Source: WHTK01 sp965197795 (GTDB lineage Bacteria; Chloroflexota; Dehalococcoidia; DSTF01; WHTK01). Taken from it: a stretch of DNA of 64,000 nt. Where the stretch lies: the NCBI GenBank assembly GCA_965197795.1, contig OZ240228.1, positions 3,136,128 through 3,200,127 on the forward strand, in the 5' to 3' direction. Each line of letters begins with the position of its first letter. The stretch's first letter is position 1. Positions 35,201-42,398 of the stretch are shown piece after piece. The translations under genes and the position numbers were made by a program. Below the pieces are notes generated by a model. That model was not told the origin of the DNA. It worked only from the letters and a program-made list of their open reading frames with translations, and did not search any database.

Positions 35201-36979
35201 ATGGGCGTCTTCCTCGTCGCGCTGGCGGGCAACCTGGATGGCGTCGGGCAGCTGACGGAGCGTCTGTCGGAGGCTAGTTCGTGGCAGGTCGACACGAACT
35301 TGCCGATCGTCGATAGCGTCGCGAACGGCATCGGCGGCGCGTGGCAGGTCGTGGTCAACGGGGCCGAGTTGGGCGACTTCGACTTCTGGCGCTCCAGTCG
35401 CATGCTGCCGCCGGCCATCAGTATCACCGAGTTCCCGTTCTTCAGCTTCCTGTTCGCCGACCTGCACGCGCACATGATGGCGATCGCGTTTCAGATCCTG
35501 GCGATCGGCATCGCGGCGACGCTGGTGTTGGGCATCCGGGGTGAGCGCGGCTCCTGGCGAGAATGGGTCATCGTGGCCTTGCTGGGCCTCGTCGTGGGCA
35601 GCCTGCGGTGGATCAACTCCTGGGACTACCCGCCGTTCTTGCTGCTGGCGCTGGCGGCGTTGGTGATCAGCGAACGTGGCGCCGAAGGTGGCTTCGACGT
35701 GATGGTCAAGCGCTTGGCGCTGAAGGGCGCCTTGATGGTCGGCGTCTCGTTCCTCGCTTACCAGCCCTTCCTGGCCAATTACGAATCGCCGGTAAGCGGC
35801 GTCACCGAATCGCCCGAGACGACGCCGATGCACCAGTACCTGGCGCACTTCGGCGTTTTCGCCGCCCTGCTCGGCGCTTGGCTGCTGTTCCAGCTCTGGC
35901 GAGTGCTGAGGGCGAGCCGTCTGCTACGGCTTACCTCCGGCGGCTGGCTCAAGCCCATTAGGTCCAGAGAAGAGGCAGCGCACCTGATGTTCGCCGCGGC
36001 TTTGCTGTTCTTCTTCTCCGCCCTGGCCTTTTTGCTGGTGGAGCGAGGGAACGAATTCGTGGCGATGCTGCTGCCGGCGCTGGTGCTGGTGGTCTACCTG
36101 GCCGTGCGTGAGCTTGGCGGCCGAAGGCCCGATTCGGGCATTCGCCTCTTCGTTCTGGCGCTGGCGGGCCTGGGCCTGGGGTTGAGCATGGGCGTGGACC
36201 TGGTGACACTTCAGGGTGACATCGTGCGGATGAATACCGTGTTCAAGTTCTACTTGCACACCTGGGTGGTCTACGCTCTGGCGGCGTCGTACGTGGTCTG
36301 GCATCTCGCTTTCGTGAGCTGGCGGCCGTCCCTTTCGCCGGCGGCTGGGCGCGTCTCGCGGTTCGCGGTCTCGGGGGCGGTTGCGGCGCTCGTGCTGCTG
36401 ATCCTCGGCGCCCTTCTGTACCCGCTGTTGGCGACGCCGGTGCGTCTGGACGACCGCTTCCAGGAGACGGCGAACACGCTGGACGGGACCGAGTACATGG
36501 AGCTCGCAACCTATAACGACCAGAACGGCGAAATCGACCTGGTACACGATCTGGAGGGCATAGAGTGGCTACGCCAGAACGTGACGGGTAGCCCCGTGAT
36601 CGTCGAAGGCAGGTCGCCCCTGTATCGCTGGGGTGGACGGTTCACCGTGTACACCGGCCTGCCCGCGGTCATCGGCTGGGATTGGCACCAGGTGCAGCAA
36701 CGCGGCGATTACGGCTACCTGGTCGGCGAGCGCTCCGTGGCGGTCGACCAGTTCTACGCGGACCCGGACGTAGCGGCGGCGCAGAGCTTCCTGCGGCGCT
36801 TCGATGTGAGCTACGTCATCGTCGGGCGGCTGGAGCAGCTGTACTACTCGGAGACGGGCCTGACCAAGTTCAGCGCCGGCCTGGGTGGCGTCCTGCTTCC
36901 TGTCTTCGAAAACGCGGAGCTAACGATCTACCGCGTTGACAGGCTTGTCCTGACGCCGGCGCTGACCGCGTTTCCTTGA
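32300..36979 (+). CDS. Giant membrane protein: GT39-like glycosyltransferase fused to DUF2298 (YYY) domain
   Basis: A 1559-aa polytopic protein with more than twenty membrane helices. The N-terminal half (about 1-700) looks like a PMT/GT39-type glycosyltransferase: a first helix (25-45) is followed by an extracellular loop with HPDERY at 62-67, where the Asp-Glu is the usual catalytic pair, and a large soluble domain at about 530-720. The C-terminal half (about 740-1559) carries the DUF2298 hallmark WHPFRGGEKPMDLAYLTA (about 855-872) and YINYYYLGQ at 892-900, described for Chloroflexi and archaea. Lipid-linked sugar transfer at the outer face is inferred; DUF2298 has no settled biochemical role. 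It follows GT4 and methyltransferase genes in one operon. The single intact frame is striking in a window with several frameshifts. Confidence 0.85.
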   Translation: MADTGLEGRRGRAASLTPASLSRIRLTTAQNVAVALVLGVILVFGLQLRLTGVNWDNGQHLHPDERYLSIVSSQLEPVDSLGEYFDSERSTLNPYNYQGSFVYGTFPIFLNKAVAEWLDRDVDGSTHWTADLFRDVAAPLGVDMEHDSGAFTFDAGYGSNQVGRVLSAIADVLTIALVFELGRFLFGRAAGLMAAGLLSVTVLHIQYSHFFGSETWLALFVTATIYFSMRILKGGGGWAFVFAGLAYGLAVATKLSALPVLGIPALAVLIRMWPYWKAAFGWTDAGNEAVATTNSGASARAGVARLLGWSLVLLLAAGIVFRVTQPYAFEGPGFFDVIDVNLDLPGDLLSAAVIDPTRYFNLSERFVQDIGNLRDLQGGADFPPNVQWIGRAFVLFPLSNIVLWGMGVPLALASFGSLAYAAWRGMKLKDMASLLLVVWIVAYFLFVTRGFNPTMRYFIPIYPALIVLAGFGLVRLWLYAGSGAASSAIPWRLRGLRPMAKPLLQAAVAVAIAGTAIWALAFSGIYRQDISRVQASYWIAENVPEGAALSYQEWDDGVPLHLPGVDPGRFNYVTLKPYVPDSRAKVEELVAGLDKIDYVIETSNRLYDSIPRSPARYPSTTRYYEYLFDGTLGFEKVAEFTNYPSILGVDIPDQSAEEAFSVYDHPKVIVWSKTEAYSHDRALALLDPDSADGAVNLRPGEAARNALLLQPDDLETQRQGGTWTDIFSDSGIVASNPTLVWLFVLELAALAATPLALVLFRRLPDRGYLLSKPLGLLFLAYPVWLLVSLKLVHFTQSTLIVTLVALLLIAAGVAYRWRRELFDFVRSHWRLIVFSELLFVLAFLFFVQLRMANPDLWHPFRGGEKPMDLAYLTAVVRSTTLPPYDPWFSGGYINYYYLGQFFTATLVKLTTIPPQVAFNLAVPTFFALTVAATFSVAYNLAAAARGLIKRSPGFRPIPSWPPYAAGLMGVFLVALAGNLDGVGQLTERLSEASSWQVDTNLPIVDSVANGIGGAWQVVVNGAELGDFDFWRSSRMLPPAISITEFPFFSFLFADLHAHMMAIAFQILAIGIAATLVLGIRGERGSWREWVIVALLGLVVGSLRWINSWDYPPFLLLALAALVISERGAEGGFDVMVKRLALKGALMVGVSFLAYQPFLANYESPVSGVTESPETTPMHQYLAHFGVFAALLGAWLLFQLWRVLRASRLLRLTSGGWLKPIRSREEAAHLMFAAALLFFFSALAFLLVERGNEFVAMLLPALVLVVYLAVRELGGRRPDSGIRLFVLALAGLGLGLSMGVDLVTLQGDIVRMNTVFKFYLHTWVVYALAASYVVWHLAFVSWRPSLSPAAGRVSRFAVSGAVAALVLLILGALLYPLLATPVRLDDRFQETANTLDGTEYMELATYNDQNGEIDLVHDLEGIEWLRQNVTGSPVIVEGRSPLYRWGGRFTVYTGLPAVIGWDWHQVQQRGDYGYLVGERSVAVDQFYADPDVAAAQSFLRRFDVSYVIVGRLEQLYYSETGLTKFSAGLGGVLLPVFENAELTIYRVDRLVLTPALTAFP

Positions 36980-37017
36980 CCCCCATAGGGTCACCTGTTA
37001 CCGTCGAGTCCGCTCTC

Positions 37018-37392
37018 ATGGCAGAAAGCGCGTTCGATGGATTCGAGTCCGGCCAGGTCAACGTCGGCCGCAGCGCGGTACGCAGTGTTAACGCGACCGT
37101 CGCCAACATTGAGCAGTCCGCGGTGCAGCAACTGACGGCGGAGACGGTACGAGCCGAAAACTCGGCGATGGGTATCGTCAACGCGGCGACGGTTGAACTG
37201 CACGAATCTGCGGCCGCCGTGGTCGCCAGTGACTACGTTCGTGTCGAAGACGGCAGCGTGTTTTTGCTCCTGGCGCCTCGTGTCAGCGGCAACGTGCGGG
37301 CGGTCTTGACACTGCAGGCAGCCTTCGCTTTCGGCGCCGGTTACTTCGTAGCCCGTCGACTGGCCGGGGCACTGTTCGGCCGCGGACGCTAG
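37018..37392 (+). CDS. Small 15-residue-repeat protein with C-terminal membrane helix
   Basis: A 124-aa protein (from ATG 37018; TTG at 36976, overlapping the previous stop, would add 14 residues). The middle consists of about five imperfect 15-residue units of the form V....(S)A...V.A: TVANIEQSAVQQLTA, ETVRAENSAMGIVNA, ATVELHESAAAVVAS and DYVRVEDGSVFLLLA. Then come a hydrophobic segment (VLTLQAAFAFGAGYFVA) and a basic tail. Such periodicity suggests a beta-solenoid anchored to the membrane. I recognise no named family. It follows the GT39-DUF2298 gene and precedes L25 by 24 bp, so it is part of a tight plus-strand series. Confidence 0.65.
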   Translation: MAESAFDGFESGQVNVGRSAVRSVNATVANIEQSAVQQLTAETVRAENSAMGIVNAATVELHESAAAVVASDYVRVEDGSVFLLLAPRVSGNVRAVLTLQAAFAFGAGYFVARRLAGALFGRGR

Positions 37393-37416
37393 ACAGGAAA
37401 ACGGGGGTACACGCAG

Positions 37417-38115
37417 ATGGCTCGTATGGAGCTTCCGGTCGAGACGCGCCAAGTGACAGGCAAGAAGGTGGCCGCGCTGCGGCGATCCGGTGTTTTGCCG
37501 GGTAACGTTTACGGCAGGGGACTGGCCTCGGTTTCAGTCCAGATAAACACGGAGGCGCTGGACAAGGCGCTCAAGGCTTCAAGCGCCAACGAGGTCATCG
37601 ACCTCAAGATTGACGGAGAGTCGCAGACCAGGCCCGTCGTAGTCCAGAAGCTGCAGCGTCACCCGATCACCAACGGTCCCTTGCACGCCGAGTTTTATCA
37701 GGTGTCGCTGACGGAGAAGATGCACGCCGAAGTGCCGCTCGTCGTCATCGGGCAGTCGGAGGCCGTCATCACCTATAACGGCGTGCTGATGAACGCGTTG
37801 ACCGCGATCATGGTTGAGGCGCTGCCGCTGGACCTGCCGTCGAGCATCGAGGTGGACATTACGCCGCTGGAAGAGCTGGAGCAGTCGCTGCACGTCAGCG
37901 ACCTGCCGATCCCGTCCAACGTGACCGTCCTGACCGATGCGGAGGTCATGGTGGTCAAGGTCTCGACTCCACGCGTGTCGCTGGAGGAAGAAGAAGAGGC
38001 CGCTGCTGCCGAGGGCGAAGAGGGCGAAGAGGGTGCTGCCGAGGGCGGCGAGGAAGCTGCCGAAGGCGGTGGCGACGGGGATGCCGACGCCTCCGAATCG
38101 GGGGGCGACCGCTAG
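37417..38115 (+). CDS. rplY: 50S ribosomal protein L25 (Ctc form)
   Basis: A 232-aa long-form L25. The N-terminal 5S rRNA-binding L25 domain (about 1-95) has LPVETRQVTGKKVAALRRSG and GVLPGNVYGRG; the C-terminal TL5/Ctc beta domain (about 98-185) has HAEVPLVVIGQSEAV. An acidic Glu/Gly/Ala-rich tail (187-232) follows. The long form with the beta domain is the Ctc type found in many bacteria. The ATG at 37417 follows GGGGGTACACGCAG. A hairpin terminator shared with convergent fmt follows. Confidence 0.93.
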   Translation: MARMELPVETRQVTGKKVAALRRSGVLPGNVYGRGLASVSVQINTEALDKALKASSANEVIDLKIDGESQTRPVVVQKLQRHPITNGPLHAEFYQVSLTEKMHAEVPLVVIGQSEAVITYNGVLMNALTAIMVEALPLDLPSSIEVDITPLEELEQSLHVSDLPIPSNVTVLTDAEVMVVKVSTPRVSLEEEEEAAAAEGEEGEEGAAEGGEEAAEGGGDGDADASESGGDR

Positions 38116-38139
38116 CTACCTCCCCGAGTCACGAATCGA

Positions 38140-38164
38140 AAGCGCCCCTCTCTTGAGGGGCACT
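38140..38164. terminator. Bidirectional terminator between rplY and fmt
   Basis: The stem AGCGCCCCTC / GAGGGGCACT has one mismatch and a TCTT loop. It lies in the 52-bp gap between the converging stop codons and fits a Rho-independent terminator for both genes. Confidence 0.7.
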
Positions 38165-38167
38165 TCA

Positions 38168-39127
38168 TTATTCTCCCAGACTCTCGCCAACAAAGTCGCG
38201 CTGGCCGCGAAGGAACTCGGCGCCGCTGAGGGCGCGCTTGCCGGGTCGCTGCAGATTACACACCGCGAGGGCGCCGGAGCCAGTAGCGACCGCGAACGTG
38301 ACCTGGGGGTCGTCTGCTTCGGGCGGCAGCGGCGTGGGCGGCAGCACGGTGCCGGGCAGCTCTCCGCTGTCGTGGGTCAGCGGCCAGGCTTCGTGAAGGC
38401 GCAACTCCTCGTCGCGCCAGCGCGTGTGCGCGACCGGCCACGGATTGAACGCGCGTACGCGACGCCAGAGCTCGACCGCCGGTAGCGACCAGTCGAGCAG
38501 CGCATCGGTGCGCGTCAGTTGGGGCGCGTAGGTGACGAGCGACTCGTCCTGCCGCTCAAGCACCAGCTCGCCCGATGCCCATGCGTCCAGCGATTGCGAG
38601 AGCAGTACTGCGCCGGCTTCGGCGAGACGGGGTTCCAGCGTCCCAGTCGTGTCGTGAGGTGATATTGGCATCTCCACACGCGCGATCATTGGGCCGGCGT
38701 CCAGGGCGCGTTCCATCTCCATCAAGGTGACGCCGGTGACCTCGTCGCCGGCGAGGATGACGGCCGCGATCGGCGAGGCGCCGCGCCAGCGCGGCAATAG
38801 CGATGCATGGACGTTCAGTGTGCCGTGCTTCGGTACGTCGAGCAGGCGCTGGCGCAGGATCTGGCCGTAGGCGGCGACCACGAACCCATCGGGTTCTAGG
38901 GCGCTTAGCGTTTCGACGGACTCGGGGTCGCTGGCCTTTTCCGGCTGCAGGACGGTCAGACTGTGCTCCAACGCGAGGCGCTTGACGGGCGGTGGAGTTG
39001 CTACGTGGCCGCGGCCTGCCGGGCGGTCCGGCTGGCTGACCACAGCGACGATTTGGTGTGCGGAGGCGATCAGCGCTTCGAGGCTGGGCAGGGCGAAGTC
39101 CGGCGAGCCGAAGAAGACGATACGCAT
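38168..39127 (-). CDS. fmt: Methionyl-tRNA formyltransferase
   Basis: A 319-aa enzyme that formylates initiator Met-tRNA with 10-formyl-tetrahydrofolate. The formyltransferase core has catalytic N105 and H107 (LNVHASLLPRWRG) and D143 (RALDAGPM); SLLPRWRGASPI spans 109-120. The C-terminal tRNA-binding domain follows (about 205-319). The start is ATG at 39127, since MRIVFFGSPDFALPSLEAL matches the family N-terminus exactly; a longer frame to 39160 is not supported. No def gene is next to it in this window. It follows the peptide-binding protein gene by 11 bp. Confidence 0.95.
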   Translation of the reverse strand: MRIVFFGSPDFALPSLEALIASAHQIVAVVSQPDRPAGRGHVATPPPVKRLALEHSLTVLQPEKASDPESVETLSALEPDGFVVAAYGQILRQRLLDVPKHGTLNVHASLLPRWRGASPIAAVILAGDEVTGVTLMEMERALDAGPMIARVEMPISPHDTTGTLEPRLAEAGAVLLSQSLDAWASGELVLERQDESLVTYAPQLTRTDALLDWSLPAVELWRRVRAFNPWPVAHTRWRDEELRLHEAWPLTHDSGELPGTVLPPTPLPPEADDPQVTFAVATGSGALAVCNLQRPGKRALSGAEFLRGQRDFVGESLGE

Positions 39128-39138
39128 AGGGATAGAGT

Positions 39139-40764
39139 CTAGCGGGTCTTGAGGAACCACTCCTGCACCTGCCAGAAGCGGTTGCCGGGATCGGCTAACT
39201 GGCCCACGCGTACGCCGCTGAGGTTCGCGTCTTGCACATAGAGGGCGCGCGAGACGTAGAGCGGAATCGAGGGCACCTCTTGGGCAAAGAGCTCCTGGAA
39301 CTCGTCGTACAGCGCTTCGCGGCGCGGCATAGCGGATGCTCGTGCCTCAACCAGGAGAGCATCGACGCCGGCGTGACTGAACTGTGCCAGGTTGCCGCCC
39401 TGACCGTCCCGGCTGTGGCTGTGCCACGTGTCGTATGGATCCGGATCGGCCCCGCCGGCATCGACGAAAAGAAGGGCCTCGAAGTCGCGTTGCTCGATCG
39501 TGTCGCGCACCAGCGTGGTCAGGCCGCTCGATTCGACGGTAACGCTAGCCCCGAGAGCGTTCCAGGCGTCCGCGACGCGTTGGCTAACGGCGATGCGCAC
39601 CGGGTCCGGTCCCGTAGTCAGAGTGAAGGCCAGCGGTGTGGCGCCGTTGCGCCGGACACCGTCTTCGCCTTTGAGCCAGCCGGCTTCGTCGAGCAGGAGG
39701 TTCGCCAGCTCCGTATCGGCCGCGTAGCGAGTCAAGGAGGGTGAGTAGGCCCAGCTGCCAGGCGTAATGGGAGAGTCGGCGCGGGAAGCCTGGCCACGCA
39801 GGACGTCGCGGATCAGAGCGTCACGATCGATGGCGTAGAGGAGCGCCTGGCGGAGACGCCGGTCGTCAAACAGCGGCAGGTCGAGATTGAGGTAAACGTA
39901 GGTGATTTCGGCCTCGTCGAGCGCCGATGTGCGCAGCTCTTCACGCTGTTGGAGCTCGAAAATGTCGCTTGGCCCGAGTCCTGACTCAAACAGCGCACCG
40001 TTAACCTCTTCGCGCTCGAGGGCATCGAAGAGGGCGCCGTCGTCAGGGTAGAAGCGCAGATCGAGACGTTGAATGAAGGCCTGCTCGAAGTGATAACGGG
40101 GATTGGCAACGAGCTCGGCGCGGTCGAGCGCGAGCGCCTCGATCCGGTAAGCGCCGGAACCGACGGGCCGCTGGTTAAACGGCGAGTCATAGAGCGCTTG
40201 TGGCGCCGTAGCGCGCAAGAGATGGGCCGGCAAGATACCCAACGTCAGGTAGGCGGGCAACGGTGCGTAGGGCTCCGGTATCTCGATCGTGATCGTCGTG
40301 TTGCCGAGGCGTGAAAAGACGGCTGATTCAAGGACATCTTGCAGATCGGGAGCGTTGCGGAGGTCGGGGGACTGCAGCAATTCGTACGTGAAGACGACGT
40401 CGTCGGCTGTGAGCGGCGTGCCATCTTGCCAGAGCAGGCCACGGCGCAACGTGAAGGTGTAGAGGGTCCCGTCCGGGCTGATGGTCCAGGTCTGGGCGAG
40501 GTCCGGGAACGCGACTCCGTTCGCGTCGAGACGGGTCAGGCCGGCGAAGACGAGGGCGCTCAGCGTGGCGTCCACCGTGTTCTCGGTCGCGAACAGCGGA
40601 TTGACGCGGGCTGGCACGCCGGCGATGCCTTCGACGTAGCCGCCGCCAAAGTCCGGCTCAGTCTCTTCGGAATCCTGAGGCACGAGGTACCAAAGCCCGA
40701 CAAATCCAAGCACGCCGGCGAACAAAACGACAAGGAAGATCCAGCGATTGCTTCGACTATGCAC
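39139..40764 (-). CDS. ABC transporter substrate-binding protein, family 5 (peptide/nickel type)
   Basis: A 541-aa DppA/OppA-type binding protein. Its N-terminus is an uncleaved-looking membrane anchor (WIFLVVLFAGVLGFVGLWYLV, residues 8-28) without a lipobox cysteine. The SBP_bac_5 signature region DLAQTWTISPDGTLYTFTLR and GLLWQDGTPLTADDVVFTYE (about 88-128) follows, and the family repeat RQALLYAIDRDALI (about 305-318). It would capture oligopeptides or other solutes at the outer face. No permease or ATPase genes are nearby, so it is an orphan component. The start codon is GTG at 40764 with a poor ribosome binding site. It lies between secG and fmt on one strand. Confidence 0.88.
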   Translation of the reverse strand: MHSRSNRWIFLVVLFAGVLGFVGLWYLVPQDSEETEPDFGGGYVEGIAGVPARVNPLFATENTVDATLSALVFAGLTRLDANGVAFPDLAQTWTISPDGTLYTFTLRRGLLWQDGTPLTADDVVFTYELLQSPDLRNAPDLQDVLESAVFSRLGNTTITIEIPEPYAPLPAYLTLGILPAHLLRATAPQALYDSPFNQRPVGSGAYRIEALALDRAELVANPRYHFEQAFIQRLDLRFYPDDGALFDALEREEVNGALFESGLGPSDIFELQQREELRTSALDEAEITYVYLNLDLPLFDDRRLRQALLYAIDRDALIRDVLRGQASRADSPITPGSWAYSPSLTRYAADTELANLLLDEAGWLKGEDGVRRNGATPLAFTLTTGPDPVRIAVSQRVADAWNALGASVTVESSGLTTLVRDTIEQRDFEALLFVDAGGADPDPYDTWHSHSRDGQGGNLAQFSHAGVDALLVEARASAMPRREALYDEFQELFAQEVPSIPLYVSRALYVQDANLSGVRVGQLADPGNRFWQVQEWFLKTR

Positions 40765-40796
40765 AGTGATTTAGCCGGTTGCCGGCGGCGCCTTGG

Positions 40797-41021
40797 TCAG
40801 ACGGCCTTGACGCTCCAGGCGGACATGGCGAGGAAGATGATGACGAGGAAGATCGTGGCCTGGAATAACGTCTTCTCTAGCCCGCGCCTGGTCCGAAAGG
40901 ACGAGGTTGTTCCACCCAGCCCCTCGCCGAAACCGGAGCCTTTGGCTTGCAACAGCACGACAAGGATCAGTGTGAGGGAGACGAGTATCTGCCCGAGGTT
41001 AAGGAAGTTTTCGAAGCTCAT
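40797..41021 (-). CDS. secG: Preprotein translocase subunit SecG
   Basis: A 74-aa two-helix membrane protein: TM1 (GQILVSLTLILVVLLQA), a Gly-rich cytoplasmic loop with GSGFGEGLGGTTSSF (typical SecG), then RRGLEKTLFQATIFLVIIFLAMSAW. It is the small accessory subunit of the SecYEG channel. It starts at ATG 41021, 11 bp after the stop of the yvcK gene on the same strand. Confidence 0.93.
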   Translation of the reverse strand: MSFENFLNLGQILVSLTLILVVLLQAKGSGFGEGLGGTTSSFRTRRGLEKTLFQATIFLVIIFLAMSAWSVKAV

Positions 41022-41032
41022 ACGAGTCTAGT

Positions 41033-42298
41033 CTAGCGGGCGGCTCGCGCTGCGGCCAACTCCTCCGCCGCCTCAATCTGGTTACGGCCGTTGTAGATGC
41101 GCATGACCGCGGTGGCCAGCTTGGCGGAGTCGTGATAGTAGCGGTTTTTCTCTGAAATCACGTCAGCCGTGATGATGCGAGCGCCATCGACGACCCGACT
41201 GTCGACTTGAACAGGCTCGGAGTGCCACGCCTCGGGCAGCGGCCCGGCGACGTTGTCGTTGGCAACGATGTAGTCGAAGAGGCCGGGTCCGACGTGCTGG
41301 GCCAGCTTCTCGAAGTGGTCGCTGACAGAGAAGTCGTCTGTCTCGCCGTGCTGCGTGGCGACGTTGCAGACGTAGATTTTCGTGGCCTGGGTGATTGCCA
41401 GCGCCTGACGGATGCCGTCCACGAGGAGGTTGGGCAGCACGCTGGTCAGCAAGCTCCCCGGGCCGATGACAACGATGTCGGCTTCCAGGATGGCCCGGAT
41501 CGTCTCAGGATTAGCCTGAACGTTGGAAGGCTCGAGGAACACCTCTTTGATCCTGGTGCCGCTCAGCGTGATCTCGGACTCACCGCTAATCTCCTGGTCG
41601 TCCTCCGTGAGGGCATGCACCGTGACGTGTGAGAGCGTGGAAGGAAGGATCAGCCCTCGGACGGCGAGGACGCGGCTGGTCTCGCGTACCGCTTCTTCAA
41701 AATTACCCGTGATGCCCGACATGGCGACGATGAAAAGGTTGCCAAAGCTGTGCCCTTCGAGGCCCGAGCCTTCGTTGAAGCGATATTGGAAGAGGCGCGT
41801 CATGAGCGGCTCAGCCTCCGCGAGCGCGGCGATGCAGTTGCGCACGTCGCCGGGCGGCAGGACGCCGAGCTCGCGGCGTAGCCGGCCTGATGAACCGCCG
41901 TCGTCGCCGACGGTGACGATGGCGGTGAGGTTGCTGGTCAGCTCCTTGAGGCCGCGCAGCAGGACCGGCATGCCGGTGCCACCGCCGATGGCGACGACCT
42001 TCGGACCGCGGGCCTGGTATCGATAGCGGAAGATCGCATCGACGAGACCTTCATCGGTGCGGCGGAAGGCAGCGAGCAGAGACGTGTTCAGCTTCCAAAC
42101 GCTGAACAGGATGATTCCCGAAGCGACCGCAACGAAGAGGGCGGCGCGGACGAGACGTGGCAGGAACTGCAGCGTGACGTCACCGACCCACTCCGGGAAC
42201 GTGTAGTTGAGGTAGACCTCGCGCAAGATGTAGCCGAAGCCGAGGCCCATGATCGTGACGCCGAGCAGCACCAGAACAAGCCAGCGCTTGATGTGCAT
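41033..42298 (-). CDS. yvcK: Gluconeogenesis factor YvcK/CofD-like protein, membrane-anchored
   Basis: A 421-aa protein with two N-terminal membrane helices (about 6-26 and 45-65) and a cytosolic CofD-like domain starting at VVAIGGGTGMPVLLRGLKEL (about 101-120), with TVGDDGGSSGRLRRELG (128-144) and GHSFGNLFI (about 182-190). YvcK proteins bind UDP-sugars and support cell-wall synthesis and shape during growth on gluconeogenic carbon. The ATG at 42298 is the first canonical start. However, the frame is open to 42358, its added residues (FIRSLRNVDLVKWFYFGM) look like the native N-terminus of this family, and only an ATT codon could start it (see separate entry). It lies between gatB and secG. 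Confidence 0.9.
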   Translation of the reverse strand: MHIKRWLVLVLLGVTIMGLGFGYILREVYLNYTFPEWVGDVTLQFLPRLVRAALFVAVASGIILFSVWKLNTSLLAAFRRTDEGLVDAIFRYRYQARGPKVVAIGGGTGMPVLLRGLKELTSNLTAIVTVGDDGGSSGRLRRELGVLPPGDVRNCIAALAEAEPLMTRLFQYRFNEGSGLEGHSFGNLFIVAMSGITGNFEEAVRETSRVLAVRGLILPSTLSHVTVHALTEDDQEISGESEITLSGTRIKEVFLEPSNVQANPETIRAILEADIVVIGPGSLLTSVLPNLLVDGIRQALAITQATKIYVCNVATQHGETDDFSVSDHFEKLAQHVGPGLFDYIVANDNVAGPLPEAWHSEPVQVDSRVVDGARIITADVISEKNRYYHDSAKLATAVMRIYNGRNQIEAAEELAAARAAR

Positions 42299-42355
42299 GC
42301 CGAAGTAGAACCATTTGACGAGATCTACGTTGCGTAGGGAGCGGATGAACGTGAG

Positions 42356-42398
42356 AATTGCGCGGTTCCTTCCCGATCAGGCGTCAGGACGCCTGATC
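42356..42398 (-). promoter_or_regulatory. Possible ATT start codon, Shine-Dalgarno site and hairpin of yvcK
   Basis: On the minus strand GGGAAGGAA (42374-42366) sits 7 nt before an in-frame ATT (42358-42356). No ATG, GTG or TTG occurs between the in-frame TGA further upstream and ATG 42298, and ATG 42298 itself has no ribosome binding site. Right before the Shine-Dalgarno, GATCAGGCGTC pairs perfectly with GACGCCTGATC (42398-42375), a hairpin that includes the gatB stop codon. It may control yvcK translation. Confidence 0.4.

Noticed and set aside
34628..35848. A 406-codon open frame antisense to the GT39-DUF2298 gene
   Set aside because: Its translation is rich in Arg, Gln, His and Asp with no domain, and it is a by-product of high-GC codon use in the real gene on the other strand. 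The same applies to long frames opposite acsA (58386-59399), gltA (59661-60638) and the glycosyltransferase (30201-30944).
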